Source: Utricularia gibba
Taxonomy: Eukaryota > Streptophyta > Magnoliopsida > Lamiales > Lentibulariaceae
Length of the DNA stretch: 64,000 nt
NCBI GenBank assembly: GCA_002189035.1
Contig: CM007989.1
Span: 2,790,001-2,854,000, forward strand
Direction: 5' to 3'
In this document: in pieces, positions 23,254 to 36,350 of the stretch
How the letters are laid out: each line of letters starts with the position of its first letter
Position numbering within the stretch: the stretch's first letter is position 1
Position numbers and translations under genes: made by a program
Notes under the pieces: generated by a model
What the model was told of the DNA's origin: nothing
What the model saw: the letters and a program-made list of their open reading frames with translations, nothing else
Database searches by the model: none

Positions 23254-24646
23254 CTTGCCCCGAGATTACAATTCAACCAATCTCGATTTCAACAAGCCAA
23301 AACATCAACTTTTACAAAAATAATCAAATCGCAGATAGGTTCTGAAATAGAAAGGTTGATGCGCGAGAGGCAGTCGGTGCATCACAGATCAGATACGACG
23401 CATCAGTCCATAATTACTGGCAATGACACGATGCAGACCATTACCCATGTTGAGGATGTTGGAAAACATGAAGATTAAAAAAAAAAAACCATAACAAAGT
23501 TTTTAAAGTGCCCTCTCATGGTAGCGAGAAAATGGCGGAAAAATGGTGATCAGGGGACCCAAATAATGCGGGATATCATGGCTGTAACAGAATCAATACA
23601 TCAAACCCCATCATCATCAACAGACTGCATACCACTACCGACTTAACCGCCGCACGCGCCAGTTTTTAATTTCTTTTTTTTTGTTCCATTAATTCTAATT
23701 AAAATTCCGGACAGTTGAAAACAGAGGAGATGGAAATTCGTGTTTTTTTTTTTCAAATTTATTAAATGAAAATTGTTGAATTATTCACAGCAAGGTATTG
23801 AAAAACCGGGAAAAAAGGTCCATCCGGGTTTACCGGAATTCATTATGGATTGGGCCGGGTTGGCTACTTTTCATTCAATGTTTTGAAATGTAGATATTTT
23901 TAATTTTTTATTGTTAATACAATAAAATATATATACTTAATGACAAAATAATAGTAATTTATCCTTTATTTACATCCTTATAATGAATTTGCGTTTTTTG
24001 TCAAGCGTACATTACGGACGACCGTTGATTAAACAGTGGTTCGACCGTTGATTAAACAGTGGTTCGACCGTTGGTTGCCCTACTATTTTTTTAATTAAAA
24101 AAAGAACAGAAAAAGATAAAGTAGAAACATCATCCTTATCTTGGATGCTTCTGCTTTTAAAAAAGCTTACTGCCCTAATGATTTGAGCTTCCGACACTAG
24201 TGAGATGAATTAGAAAAGTGGTCATGCGATCAAAAAAATAATAAATTTGTGTAAATATTTTGATTATGTGAGATAAAAAGTGATAGTAATTATTTTTCTA
24301 AATGATCCGTACCAATGACTATCTTTCAAAATTTTGACTGAAAATATATTTCATTATAAAATTTTAATTAGATATAAAATCTTGAATGGGGTAAACGAAT
24401 TTTCTTTCTTCTTCTAGTCATAAATACCGTGGGTTTATTTTTATGACTGTGGGGGTGGAGACAAAACGCATATCTTGGACACAAAATTCCACAAAAGAAT
24501 AAAAAAATGTGGCCTACTGAATCGGCAATTGAAACCCTAGGAAATGTCCATTTTCTTCTTTGGAACAGTGACCTCGTCACCCTTTTTCTACACGCTCGAC
24601 TTTCTTTGTTCCTCATTCCATTTTCAAGGAGAAGGAGCTGGGTCCG
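23254..24646. promoter_or_regulatory. Divergent promoter region between the ARF-GAP and ERF genes
   Basis: The two genes are transcribed away from each other, so this 1.4 kb holds both promoters. It contains a 23-bp tandem repeat (24019-24073) with three CCGTTG motifs. No coding sequence is recognised. Confidence 0.6.
24019..24073. repeat. 23-bp tandem repeat carrying CCGTTG (MYB-core) motifs
   Basis: Two perfect copies of a 23-bp unit starting CGACCGTTGATTAAACAG lie at 24019-24041 and 24042-24064. A partial third copy (CGACCGTTG) follows at 24065. CCGTTG fits the MYB core CNGTTR. Confidence 0.85.
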
Positions 24647-25880
24647 ATGGATGGTAAGAGGACCTTGTCCTCAGATGGCGGATCCGAGACGAAGCCAGAT
24701 GGAATTGTTAATCCATTCGTCGTCTGCTCGGATCCGTCCAACCGGGACATGTCTACTATGGTCGCTGCCCTTTCTCATGTTCTTGGATGCCAGAACCTGC
24801 CGCAGCAGCCCCTGCCGGACTCGATGCACGGACCCCCCTTTTCGTCTTGGTTGCCACTAGTGTATGCTCCACTCCTGCAAGCTCAAGAACAAGGTACGGG
24901 TGTCTGAGTGAACAAGGTTCAAATAGGGTTTCCTTTGGGGAGGACTTGTGAATCATCTCTTTTCTTTTTCTGATGAACTGAATGTTTGAAATTTAGCTTC
25001 TACAGTTTCCCATTGTAATTCAGTTCAAAACCTAACAAACGATTCCAACCTCTAATCAGAAGACATTTCATCTTGTTTTTTCAAATGTTTGAAACTTCGG
25101 GTGCTTGTTGTTCGTATTATGATATATACTTCTCATTTTCAAAGAGTTCGCCATTAGAACCAGCCTAACAAGCACTCACTTATCAGAAGATGTAACTTGT
25201 ATTGATTTCATTGTCCTAACATGAAGAACTGTTCACCCTAAATGTTAGGAGCTCCTACAAATGCAAGGAGGAGGCACTACAGAGGCGTGCGGCAACGGCC
25301 ATGGGGGAAATGGGCTGCGGAGATACGCGACCCCAAGAAGGGAGCAAGAGTCTGGCTAGGCACGTTCGAATCGGCGGAAGCCGCGGCGGTAGCCTACGAT
25401 CAGGCCGCCCTCCGGTTTAAAGGCAACAAGGCTAAGGTCAATTTCCCTGAGAGGGTTCAAGAAAAGCCTGAAATGGGATATCTGACGACCACACGTCATG
25501 ATCCTTCTGCTGCTGATCAAAGGACTAGTAACCATTCTATTGCATCAGCTTCATCTCAAGTTCCAGTTTACACTCACAGCCGCCACCCCAATGTTCACCA
25601 TTTCAAGGAGCTTTATGGGGACAACGGTAATGGTTTTACCAGCGGGAGGTTCAGTTCTGGAGGGCCGATCGCAGCACCTTTATACCTCCAGCAAGCACAA
25701 ACTTTGGAAAACTTCCAGCCATGCCAGGGAGCTTCATCAGTTTCTGGTTCTTTCCAAGGTTTGGGGGGTTCGAAGGTAAGAAACCCTGATAATAATCATC
25801 ATCATCATTATAGTTTGGGTTTGTGGCTTTATCAGCCTCCATTGTATCCTAAGTTACCTCAGTCCTTTTCAGACAAGTGA
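24647..25880 (+). CDS. AP2/ERF transcription factor, group X (ABR1-like)
   Basis: This is an ethylene-response-factor DNA-binding protein of 292 codons in two exons, 24647-24893 and 25249-25880. Exon 1 carries [16 protein letters not shown], resembling the REMSAMVSALTHVV motif of ABR1 and other group X ERFs, several of which respond to ABA, wounding or ethylene. Exon 2 opens with the AP2 domain: [20 protein letters not shown], then [20 protein letters not shown] and [15 protein letters not shown]. The Ala and Asp residues characteristic of ERF (not DREB) are present in AAEIRDP and TFESAEAAA. The C-terminal half is low complexity (His/Asn runs) with no EAR or CMIV-type motif that I recognise. 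The ATG at 24647 is the first in frame with the conserved block. It is divergent from the ARF-GAP gene. Confidence 0.92.
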
Positions 25881-27401
25881 TTGCATCTAAGGACACTGTA
25901 CCTCCAAAGAAGTGATTTATATATCCTTTCTATGAAATTAATGATTGTGACATAATCATCTTACCCAATTTCAAAAGTAATTTTTTTTACCCAAAAGTTG
26001 TTACCTTGGTTAGTTACTTCATAGTAGAGATCAACAGACTTGGTGTTTTTTGAGTAAAACACCCCTAACATCGATAAAAATATTCAAATTTTACCGCACC
26101 AAAACAGTACAAAAATATCGATTCTTTGTCATTGGCAATTTTCCTACACACATGAAAATTCTAATAAAAAAAGGGTTATCTTCCCATAGTTTTTAAATGG
26201 CATGAATTTACATCTAACATCAAATAAAATGGCTAGCATATGCTTTTTTATATTATTATAATTGAATTATATCTGTGATATCAAGTACTAGAAAATCTGG
26301 CCTACTCTGTGTTGCTCTCCTCTCCCCACTTGATGGATCCTACTGGAGCAGATGGAATTTGGGAGCCTCCATTCATTTGAGTAGGATTCTTCTAGACTCA
26401 CACACAGTGTTATGATTAGGGCCGGTGCCTGTGCTGGTCGTTAAGTGCAGGCATCCATCCAATGGGGAGCTTTGTGTAGGTATCAAGCTCGGCATTAATG
26501 ACAAGATTCTTGTGATAGTAATATTAAAATGGAAGAGACCTAACGTCAAAGGGCTACTGGAGCGTATAACTCCAGAGCTATGCTTTAGGGCAGTATGCAG
26601 GGAAAAGCAACGGCTTGAACTCTTCTAGTTTGCTAAACTGGGGTCCTGGTAATCTGTTCGACCGGTTCTAACTAAAACCTTGGACCAATCATGTAAAAAA
26701 AGGACACTGATGTTGATGATTTAGGCAGCTTTGTCACAAGGTGAAGAAAGTTAGTTACCTCCAACTGCTGCGCTTTTTCTTCGTCTCTTGGTTCTGTAGC
26801 TTGTCCGAAGCGGACCCTGCAAGGGGAAACGCTAGGCCTCGAGATTTGTTACTGAAAAACCAAGTATATCTCACCAAGTACGTGAGATAATGGCGCGAAT
26901 GAACACCCGGGTTTGAGAGGAGAAGATGAGGAAGGTTGTCTGAGAAACTATCTTTTTTGCGGTGCTTTGGTATCTTAGAGAACAAGACGCCGCACGTGGA
27001 ATAATGAAAAAAAATGAGTGTGAAGGTCAGGAACTAAAGTCGTCATGGATATCGGCCGAATGGATTCTCACCAAAAAAGTCAACGTTCACGGTCGCTGTA
27101 CAGAGCTGATGTCGGACACGACAAGATAGGAATCAAAAGTGGCACTAGCCGCAAGTTCTACAGTTCAAGTTTGTTGGGCCTGGATAAAGTTCAAAGCTTT
27201 GTCTTCTCTCTCGTTGTACATAGCCCATTGCCCTGCTCATTTATCTGAATGATCATTGGTAAGAGTTACGTTGTTGTTGTCTTTATTCCTGCATTGCTGA
27301 TTGTTGTTATTATTAGTAGATCCTGGCTGTTTCTGAGGCGTCTGTCTATGGAAGGAAGATCGTTTGACTTGAAGATTTTTACTTGATTGCTAGTTAAACA
27401 T
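25881..27401. other. Intergenic between ERF and GNL2 3' ends
   Basis: It holds the 3' UTRs of two convergent genes. Several short ORFs (for example 26425-26628 and, on the minus strand, 26755-26985) have no recognisable domain and are left out. Confidence 0.5.
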
Positions 27402-30400
27402 TTAAGTTTCAGGGAAAAGTTCATCTGTAAGGGCAGGGGCTATCCATTTGATCTGATAATATGTGGTGTCCCATAGATCGTCATGACCATCCTGCCTCAA
27501 GATGCCTTTTTCCTTCATCTTGATCACAATCTTCTTCAGAAGATCAGGAATGAGGTCTGGTAGTTTTGACTCACCGAAGTCGCCTAAATCTGCCTTCATG
27601 CATGTGTCCATCCTCCTGAGGATCCCCAGCCAAAATGTCCTGAAGCTAGGACTTTCTGAAATTGGCTTTATGAAATGCAAATAAACTTCTGTCAACACTT
27701 CCATTGCCAGCTTAAGAGTGCCCTCCATGCTTTTTGCTTCCCTCTCTGTTTTCTTTGAGTACTGCAGCATCTTTTCGTGTAAATCGTCTACCATTGCGAA
27801 GATGACATTGTAAAACGAGTTGACACAGTTCACTGGTATGAATAGAAGGTCTTCAGCTAAGATAAAGCTTCTCTGGAGAGAAGCAACTGCATGGTTCCTC
27901 ACTTCTTCTCTTCTTGCTAGGCTAGTTTTTCTCAGGGATTCACCTAGACGTTGAAATAAGTTTATGGGGTTGTAGAATTTTGACCCTTCTTCAGTTGCGG
28001 AGCCGTTGGAATTGCTTCCTCCTGCACCTGATGGATCCATGTATGCTGCTCTATACCAATCCACTAACAAACCTGCTGATTCTGCCATCAGGTCCATGAT
28101 TTTTAAGTTATTGTCTATAAGGCTATGCTTCAGAGCGATGAAGCCGAATGCGCAGTCAATGCAATTCGGATAGTTAATCTTTGTTATGTGAGTAGCATCT
28201 GACATGAATATGATCAAACTGTTAACACCCCGATCATATGTTTCTGGAAGACGACCTGTAACAGAAAGTAGATGTAGAACTGAGGCCCAGCCGAGCTGTG
28301 TTTGAAGTTTGTCTGGATGGTCTGCAATAATCTTGATAGCAGACTGCAACAGGAACTCAGAACAAATATCAAGAATCTCTTTGTCTGTCCTCCACATGAA
28401 GTTTATAGATTTGAACAGAATTTCCTCTGAGCTACCGAGTTCATTCGTAGAAAGAAGCTTCAGGCACATCTTCATTAAGGATATGATCGCCTTTCCACAG
28501 AACTGTTGAGAAGAAAAAAGAGGAAACTGTGTCACTTCCACCATGTAATCGTGATATCGAGGCCAAAAAGTTGATAGTCGGTAGGCATTTGCGAGAGTCA
28601 GAGAGGTGATCAACTCCCAACAGAATACTATAATCTCCTCTTCCTCAATCAGAGTGTTGAATTTCTGTCCTTTCCCACCTGCAGCAAATATGATGCACCG
28701 TCCGAGATCAAGCAGAGACTCTACAGGTAAATTTGAACTTGTACTGAAAATGCTTCCAATGCGGCATTGTTGAATGATTCTCATATTCTGTTCAAGTTCA
28801 TTCAATCCAAGATTCATAGCTTCTTCAACACTCTCCATGGACGTAAAATTGAGAAATTTTGCCATGATTCCTGAACCATGGCGCCTGTTTCTTGACTTAT
28901 GATCTTGAGTTGGCAGATTAGCACCTGATTCTGTTGTTTTGAATGGTGGCTCTGTGTTGTCCTGTTCGAATGTCGATGGTGGAAGCAGCTTCAGCCTTTT
29001 GAGCTTCAGCAAACACTCAAAAATAGTTCTCCATCCCCCTCTAATGGAATCTTTGAAAGCATTTGCAATTGTAAACACTGCCAGAATTGCCATCTTTGGT
29101 TTCATATCATGGCTGAAAGCATATAATGTTTCCTCAGAAGAGGCGTAGGGGTTGAGTAATGTAGTGAATTTGCAGAATGAACAAAGGATCTCATCCAGAG
29201 TATCTTCTAGTCCATACTTTGCAATTCTGGCTGCTGAAAACAATGTCTCGATGCATTCGTGAAGTATTTCTTCTTCATCTGAGTGCTCAAAAACTGCAGC
29301 AAGTGTTGCAAGTGAGGGTCCTGCAATGGCAGCAAACATATCTCTTCCCAATCTACGTTCAAAATCACAGAGAATGAAGGGCTGAATGGTTTTTGAGCGG
29401 TTTATCAGCTGGATCCATCTGCTTGGATTCATATCCACCGGCACACCGGATTGATCCAGGCTTATCGCATTGTTGGAAATGGACTGAAAAAGCTCGGAAA
29501 GATACTCTCGAGGTAGATCATTACCTCCATTGATTGCTCTATTGTTTCTAATGAAATCTTCCTCAGTCATCTTCTTTTTCACTTGTGGGTTGTGCTGATC
29601 TGTGTTGAGCATAATGATTGAATAGCATAAGATCATAACTGCGTCCTTGCTGACAAACAGATCTGAGGATTGTTGTTCATACAACTTCTCAGAGAAGGCC
29701 TCCAGTATTCTCTGGATTTTCTGAGATTCTCCTGGTAACCGAAACGTCTCCAGATATGTTCGTAGTGCAGTGTCGAGAACCATTCCAGAAAACTCAAATG
29801 TGTTGGTGAATTCCCTGAGAACTTGAAGGTGGAAGGCATCAGGATCACCAAGAAAATCACCTATCATGGTCTTGTCTAGTTTTGGGGTGTATCTGAAAAA
29901 CAAGGCATAAGCTTTGGCATCTGGTGGATCTGATATGAGTTGAGAGATCTTCAAATATTCCAGTCCCTTTTTGTCGTCTCGGTTGAAATGGTTTCCGGCT
30001 ATCAAGATCTTCCGTTTTTGCACTTTTCTGTATCTCACAAACTCCACCCAAGTTTCCCCATCACTCTCTGGTAGCTTTTCTTCCCAAAAAGGCCTGTAAC
30101 ATGATATTTCCACAGAGTATGGCCCGGACGGGCCGGAATCGTCTTCTCTGTCAATGTTATCAGCTATGGTGTGAAAAATGAGTGCTAGTCCTTCAAATGC
30201 CTGAAACTGGATGCTGCTCATCCGCCCTCCTGTGGGAAAGGCATACTTGCAAAGCAACCTGCCTGTTTCCTCAAACACGTTCTTGAAAGTTGGATCGCAG
30301 TCATAATTCACATAAACTTCTATTGTGAATGTAGGTTGCCTGCAGAAGTTTATGATCCCCTCAACTGCAACTTCTTGCAACTGAGGCGATCTTCCTGCAG

Positions 30401-31615
30401 TGGCAACCTTGAACAACACGAATGAGAAGAATGCTTCCAGCTGAAGACGTATGTACCTGTAAGGGAGGATGAGTTTTTGCTCTACTTTCTGATTGGAATA
30501 CTTTTGTGTGTCTTTGCTGACCTGCGAAAGAAGTGGTATATGTTGAGAACAGTGCTGCAAATCATGGATAAAACCAGGGGACTTGAAGTGGTGCCATAGT
30601 GGATCAAGTGATGGAACAGGTCATCTTGGATCATCCTCAGGAGCTTTGGATGCTTCCCAATGCTGTCTCCACTCAACTCGATTGCAGAGTTGATCAAATA
30701 CAATGCGAATGCCTGCATGTTCTCGTCGGCGGTCTGATACGTCATCCCATCTGATTCCAGAATGTCCACAACATTGAGCAACGAGCACAGAAAGTGGAAG
30801 ATGTCAATAGCAGAACGGATCCCAAATCCAGCGTCCATGTTGTTGTCCTCTGAGTCTGATTCCGAGTTCTCCCAGTCGTTGACTTCGATATCCGGTAATC
30901 TCGAGAAGATGATCTGGATGAGCTCGTGCATTGTGTACTTTGCACTGCGCTGCAGCGAGTCTCCCCTGTTCGCAGACTGTTGAACTACCTGGATGATCAC
31001 AGCACCGAAAACAAGAGTTTTGACTCTTTTGCAGCTCAGTTGTTTGGATTGTGATGTTGGTACCTGAAAGGACGTATTAACGATGGTGCAGACTGAATAA
31101 TCTGTGAGCAGAACTGAAGCTGAATGTTTCATGATGGCGACCAAAGCATGCAGGATCCTCATCATGACAGCATCCTCGGCCATGGGGCTGGTTTTTTCCA
31201 GCCTGCAGCTTGTGATGGCCGTGACAGTCAGGTTTATAACTTCCCTAGCACCAGGGGAGCTCTCGCTGAACACTTCAAGCTGTAGTATCTTCAAAACGGA
31301 CTGCAGGGCGGCCGCCGTGGCTGCTGCCGGAACGTCGTCGCTCTGAAGGACATCAAGAAAAGGTGAAAGGTAGACACAAGGATGTATAGCATGCCATTCT
31401 TGCTGAGGATTGAAGAGGAGGGCTCTGAGGGATTTGAGAGACTGCAGAATCCATGGATCGCAGCCGTCGTCGGGGCGGTGGTAGAAGCCGGAGTTCGACT
31501 CCCGGATCACGGCGAGCAACGCCCCGACCTCCGTGTTGAGCATACATGATAATCCCAATTCCTTCCTCCTGGATCTCCCCATTGAACAAGAAGAGTCTTG
31601 CTCCCCTGAATCCAT
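27402..31615 (-). CDS. GNL2: GNOM-like ARF guanine-nucleotide exchange factor GNL2 (SEC7, GBF1/GNOM class)
   Basis: GNL2 activates ARF GTPases and in Arabidopsis is pollen-specific and needed for pollen germination and tube growth. Three exons: 31064-31615, 30522-30988 and a 3,055-nt last exon 27402-30456, giving 1,357 codons (Arabidopsis about 1,375). Domains: N-terminal DCB (GLSCMLNTEVGALLAVIRES), HUS (ending NHFNRDDKKGLEYL), SEC7 (TALRTYLETFRLPGESQKIQ, with the catalytic Glu in PGESQ, then SIIMLNTDQHNPQVKKKMTE) and the long HDS region ending RTFWLGILRRMDTCMKADLG and IAPALTDELFPET. It matches GNL2 better than GNOM or GNL1, for example in FEETGRLLCKYAFPTGG and LCKFTTLLNPYASSEETL. The intron at 30989-31063 is 75 nt and stop-free. 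The reading frame is also open upstream to 31948, but ATG 31615 gives the family-like N terminus. Confidence 0.95.
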
Positions 31616-33058
31616 CCTGTTCTCTGTTTGAGAGTTGGTTGACAATTTGCTGTTATTACAGTTAAAGGTTGTTATCACAATAACCGTTTCACCATTCACC
31701 CAAGCTGCCTCTTGTTTACTTGAAATATGTGCGGCAAGGAGCAATTTTTGTAACATAAACATAACAATGCATCTCATTCGGATGGATGAAACGAAGCACC
31801 AGCGTTCAGTAAGTTGTCTTCTGATCCTTCTTCGTTTTGTCGACAAGGATTCACCACCGCCGGCCATCGGAAGGAAGCTCCGACCCCGACTCTGACCTCG
31901 TTCGTCTGAAGCATCCTCCACATGATCTGGGCATCCTCGTACCCACAAGTCTGTATGTCATCACGTAGCTTCAGAAGCCCCCTCCCTGAAACAAACATGA
32001 ACAGAAGCTCAGGTCAGCCTCCATGAAAGAACCAGAGGCTAACTGATGTTGTATTGCAAAACTGATCGGTCTATCAACAGAATCAAAAGCTTGTATTCTC
32101 TACGTCTGGCAAGTCGAAAACCATCAAAGGGTTCTACATTCTACAGAAGATGCATTACCGACGCGTCTCAAGAATGTTCAGATCGACCATAAACCTGAGA
32201 TCATCAGGTGAAGGATAAAGATATACGTACCGCTTTGTTTGCGAGACCTGCAACAAGTGGAGAGAGCTCTCCTGATACGGAAAACTACTCTGCGCCACAA
32301 CTCCATACCCTTTAGCAGGCGGGGGGTGAACCATCAATAATCCATACGCCACTTTATAGGAAAACTGGAATGATGGAGTTTTCATTCCACCGACAGGCAT
32401 GCGTGGACTTGGCTTTTGGAGGCTTCAATGATATGGCGTTCATTTAATTCAGGCACGTTGTCCTTCTGGTTAGCATGTGGCCCATCAGATTCCTTAAACT
32501 TTGTACTGCTCTGCTCATCTTCAATCGCCATTACTCATGGTCCATCATTTTTCAAACCTGTCTGGAGTTCATTTTTGAAATAGCAATTTTGATAAGTGGG
32601 AGTTGGGGACATTTGATTCATTAAGCATCTTGTGTAGTTTCATTGTCAACATGCACCAACCAATTCTGACTTTTCTCAATCATAATGCCATATTCCCAGT
32701 TGGTATGCGTTGTTCTAAGAAGGAACTACTGTAGTTGCAGTATGAATTTATATGGAAAACGTAACAAGGAAATATGGGTGCCTTCTACCAGAGATGAGGA
32801 CAGTATTCAAGTCCAACTTAATTAACCTTTCCAATCACAGAGGCCATTATCATTGAACAAATCATTCAGCTGTCTGCTTTATATAACAAATGTTTTAATG
32901 AGGCTACTTGAACAAGTGTTGGAATTTTTTTATAGTTTTGTTGTACCAACTAGCAACTTGCTGTGTAACTATCAAACGTGAAATAACGAGAAATATACAG
33001 CAGAGAGAAGGATTGATCAGTCTCCTACCTACATGAAAGTAGCTTCAAGAATCATCAA
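31616..33058. other. Intergenic, promoter of GNL2
   Basis: The left side is the presumed GNL2 promoter and leader; the right side is the 3' flank of the AAA+ gene. A minus-strand ORF at 32155-32400 has no recognisable domain. Nothing else is seen. Confidence 0.5.
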
Positions 33059-36000
33059 TCACACTTGATGGCCATCATCCATGTTCTTCATGTATTCCTT
33101 GGACAGCTTGGTTTCCATTACTAGTTTCTGCTCTCTCATGAGATCGCATCCCGATTCGAGTAAAGCTTTCAATGTTTGCTGCACCAGAAGATGTACATAC
33201 AAATAAAAAAACTAGTAAAATAAGATATGCTGCTAAATTACTTCATCCAGTGGTTTCTGATCTCTCGTTCCTTGTGGCATTGTATCTCATATGATCTTAA
33301 CTAAATTCTTGCACAGCCAGCTGAATAGCACATTTTCAGTAATACTCAGACTCATAGTACCTTGGGTGGAGTAAAATCTGGAAAAATTTCACCCTTTTTC
33401 TGTTTTAGAAGATGGGAGCCTAGATTTTCAGCTCCTCCATTGTCATTTACCCACTGCAGAAAAAAAGTTCGGGCATCTAATGAGAAGGGAGAGAGAAACG
33501 ATTATTGACTAGAAAGAGTGGTAAAATCAAGACTCTAAGCAATATACTGTTGGGTACCTTTAAAATTGAGCGATCATAAGTTCTTGATCTCAAAGCACCA
33601 TAGAAATCCAAAGCTGAGAAGCAGATGTGAAGAAATAATAGAAAAAAAGTTGAGTGCAATTGTAAGTGAAAGATTTTTTATCGGTAACCTACAAAGGGTC
33701 AAAAGTTCAAATCTTGGCTATGTCATTCAATCACATCTTACCACCTTTACCATGAACCAGTTATCAAGATGGCCCATGACGGTTCACACAAAATACCCAT
33801 AAACTTCTGCTTTTAAGTTTTTCATTGTATCATAGACAGCAAATATATATTCAGAAGCATAATACCTTGATTAGGAAACTCCTCTACAACTTTCACAATC
33901 TCATCCCTTTGAATTCCATCTTTCATATACATCCTGTAAACAATATTGACAATGTCTTCTTGCGTAGGCTGCCTGCACCAATAGGGTGTACCATATAAGA
34001 CCACAAAAGCAAGACAAGTTTGACAACTCATGGCGGAGTCATAGTAGGTCACCAGTAAAACTTATCCATTCTTCCATCACGAATCAAAGGAGCATAAATC
34101 GTTGTAAAGTCATTTCCAGTCACAATAATAGGGATGCGGTTTGTGATGTCATTTTCTCTCCAAACCTGCCCTATGCTAACTCTTGTAGGATTATCAGATA
34201 CATTCATGAGGGTTCCAACAACAATCTGATTATTAACAGTCATCTGCGTGTTACCTATATAAATAAAATAAGACATATTATGAAATTTATGAACGCCTTC
34301 TATATCATCAAACTGGATCAGATCATCAAGCCGAGAAATTTGGCATTCCAAGGGGGTGCGTTCTTCAAAATTTCAATAAGACAGCATACAAAGTTTCTCA
34401 CCAAATCTACCCAGGCCAGCATCAATATCATTGATCATCAAACAGCTCATTTTTCCCTGCAAAAAATGCTCCATATCATCATTGGATCATACATGGACAA
34501 AAACATTACTGGCATCAACGAGGATACTTCACAGTAGAAGTGTCTAAATAAAAGCTCTCCACAGCATCGAGTCACCACATTTCTTGATAACTAAAAAATA
34601 GCAGCATGAATGCTCGTTTGATCCAGTAACATTAGGAATGAAAGACGAACTTTTTATAATTATTGATCATTATCAATTACAGAAAATATTCCAACATTCT
34701 AAACCTACACTTCTATCATTTTCTTTTAATAAAATTTTGCGGTACCATGGTATCTCGGGTCTTATTACACATCTAATGACAATCTCTCATTAAGTTTTGG
34801 ATGGTTTTTGACATATATCTATATCAACAATCAAAAAAATAAATAAAACATATGGCCAGTTAACTAAGTGGGACTGACTTCCGCAAATATCCAGGTTTAG
34901 GCTCAAAATCACAGTAAAAAAAACGTAGTCACCGAAAGAGGAATTCTACAGATGTATAGTAATGAAAAACTTGCTAACTTGGTTTTGAACAACTTGGGAA
35001 GCTGTTCTGTACCGTTCACGAATCAGTTTTCCTGGTTCTCCTGCACAAGTACGATATGATCGTTAAATTATACAAGCTATACCATCGGTCATCTCAGCAA
35101 TGAATGCATACCTGCTTTTTCTGATTCTAGCTCTCCTGCTGACATAATAACTGGCTCAACCCCCATTGCTTGGAAAATAAGTTCGGTTTGAAAAGTTTTT
35201 CCTTGTCCTTTTCCTCCCCATATTCCTACAGACGACCAATTAAAATATTTCCCATAGAGTGGCCAATAGGCATCATGTGAGAATTTAAGTACCTAAAATT
35301 AGGGGGACCTTGACATCTAGAAGATGAGCAATGTAATTCTTCACAATGTGGCACACTGCAATTGGACCATAAACATATTATGGAAACCAAGAACAGTCAA
35401 AGCTAAAACATGAAAAATATGTTGCCATAAAACAAAGGAATATTCCAGCGCACATGCAAAGTTCTTCATTCATAGTGATTCACAAGCCACGAATACACAT
35501 GCACAGATTCCCGGGTGCATTCTGTTTTCAAATGTTTTTCTCATACATGACGCGACACTACATTCTCAATTGAACTTATAAAAAGGTTACTGGTGTTGTT
35601 ATAGTGCACTGAAGAAAACAGGGTGGACACTGTTTTGTACTGAAGTAACAATACTAATGGCTGAAGCAGTGTTGACAAGAACGTTTACCATCAAATGGAG
35701 ATGGTTACACTAAAACTGGAAAAAAGATCAAGCTTTGCACAACCCAAATTCAGTTTGTTGAATGAAGAAGGCTTTCTTCACTAGGAAAGAAGGACCTACC
35801 GATTTTATCCTGTCATCACCAGATCAAAGGCTATGAGCATATTAAAAGAACACCAAAAAGGCAGCCTTTTCAATAAAAAAGCCGTACCATGAAAAGGGGA
35901 GCGATGTAATAATCTCCCTGAAGATACTCAAACGATCTTGTAACCTTCTGCCTATAATCGAACACGATATCCGCTGGCAAGTTGGAACAAGGAAAAGCAA

Positions 36001-36350
36001 TATCAATTGGAAAAACCGGCAAAATAGTTGCATAGTCCAACGCACAAAACTTCTCCACACATACCGTCTTTTCCCAGAAAATTGCCCGTAAAGATATCAT
36101 CAATAACACCAGCCCTAGCTCCTACAGCAATATTCATATTATCCGCCTCTGCCCCAAGCCTATACAAGTAATCTTTGCCCTCAGCATCCGTGGCTTCCCA
36201 GGAGGACTGCTTGGACAACTTCTTTCCGCCATTTTCTTCAGCTTTACCGCAGCATAGAGTGTGAAAGGCGGGTTTTCTTGGACAGACGAAGGGACATGAG
36301 TGGAAGTGGTATTTGATAAATGAAGGCGAAATCTGGAAGCAAGAAGCCAT
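33059..36350 (-). CDS. Rubisco-activase-like AAA+ ATPase (At1g73110 type), chloroplast
   Basis: This is a relative of Rubisco activase, the AAA+ remodeller that frees inhibited Rubisco sites; the At1g73110 branch has no settled function. Twelve exons: 36065-36350, 35888-35973, 35800-35809, 35293-35355, 35112-35225, 34979-35040, 34402-34456, 34053-34254, 33866-33972, 33558-33613, 33361-33453, 33059-33178; 417 codons. The N terminus is Ser/His/basic-rich, like a transit peptide. Landmarks are DYLYRLGAEADNMNIAVGAR, Walker A GGKGQGKT, GVEPVIMSAGELESEKAGEP, Walker B CLMINDIDAG, NTQMTVNNQIVVGTLMN (sensor region), IVTGNDF, and APLIRDGRMDKFYWQPT. It ends VMETKLSKEYMKN. The third exon is only 10 nt (Asp-Lys-Ile plus one base). 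Rubisco activase proper has a different N terminus and C-terminal extension, so I call this the activase-like branch. Confidence 0.92.

Noticed and set aside
25915-25945. ATATCCTTTC after the ERF stop as a U12 5' splice site
   Set aside because: It lies in the presumed 3' UTR with no branch site or downstream exon; an isolated match is expected by chance.
31616-31948. In-frame upstream extension of GNL2 by 111 codons
   Set aside because: The extension has no family similarity; ATG 31615 gives an N terminus followed soon by the conserved GLSCMLNTEVGA.
32155-32400. 81-codon minus-strand ORF between GNL2 and the AAA+ gene
   Set aside because: No homology recognised and no splice partner; probably flanking sequence.
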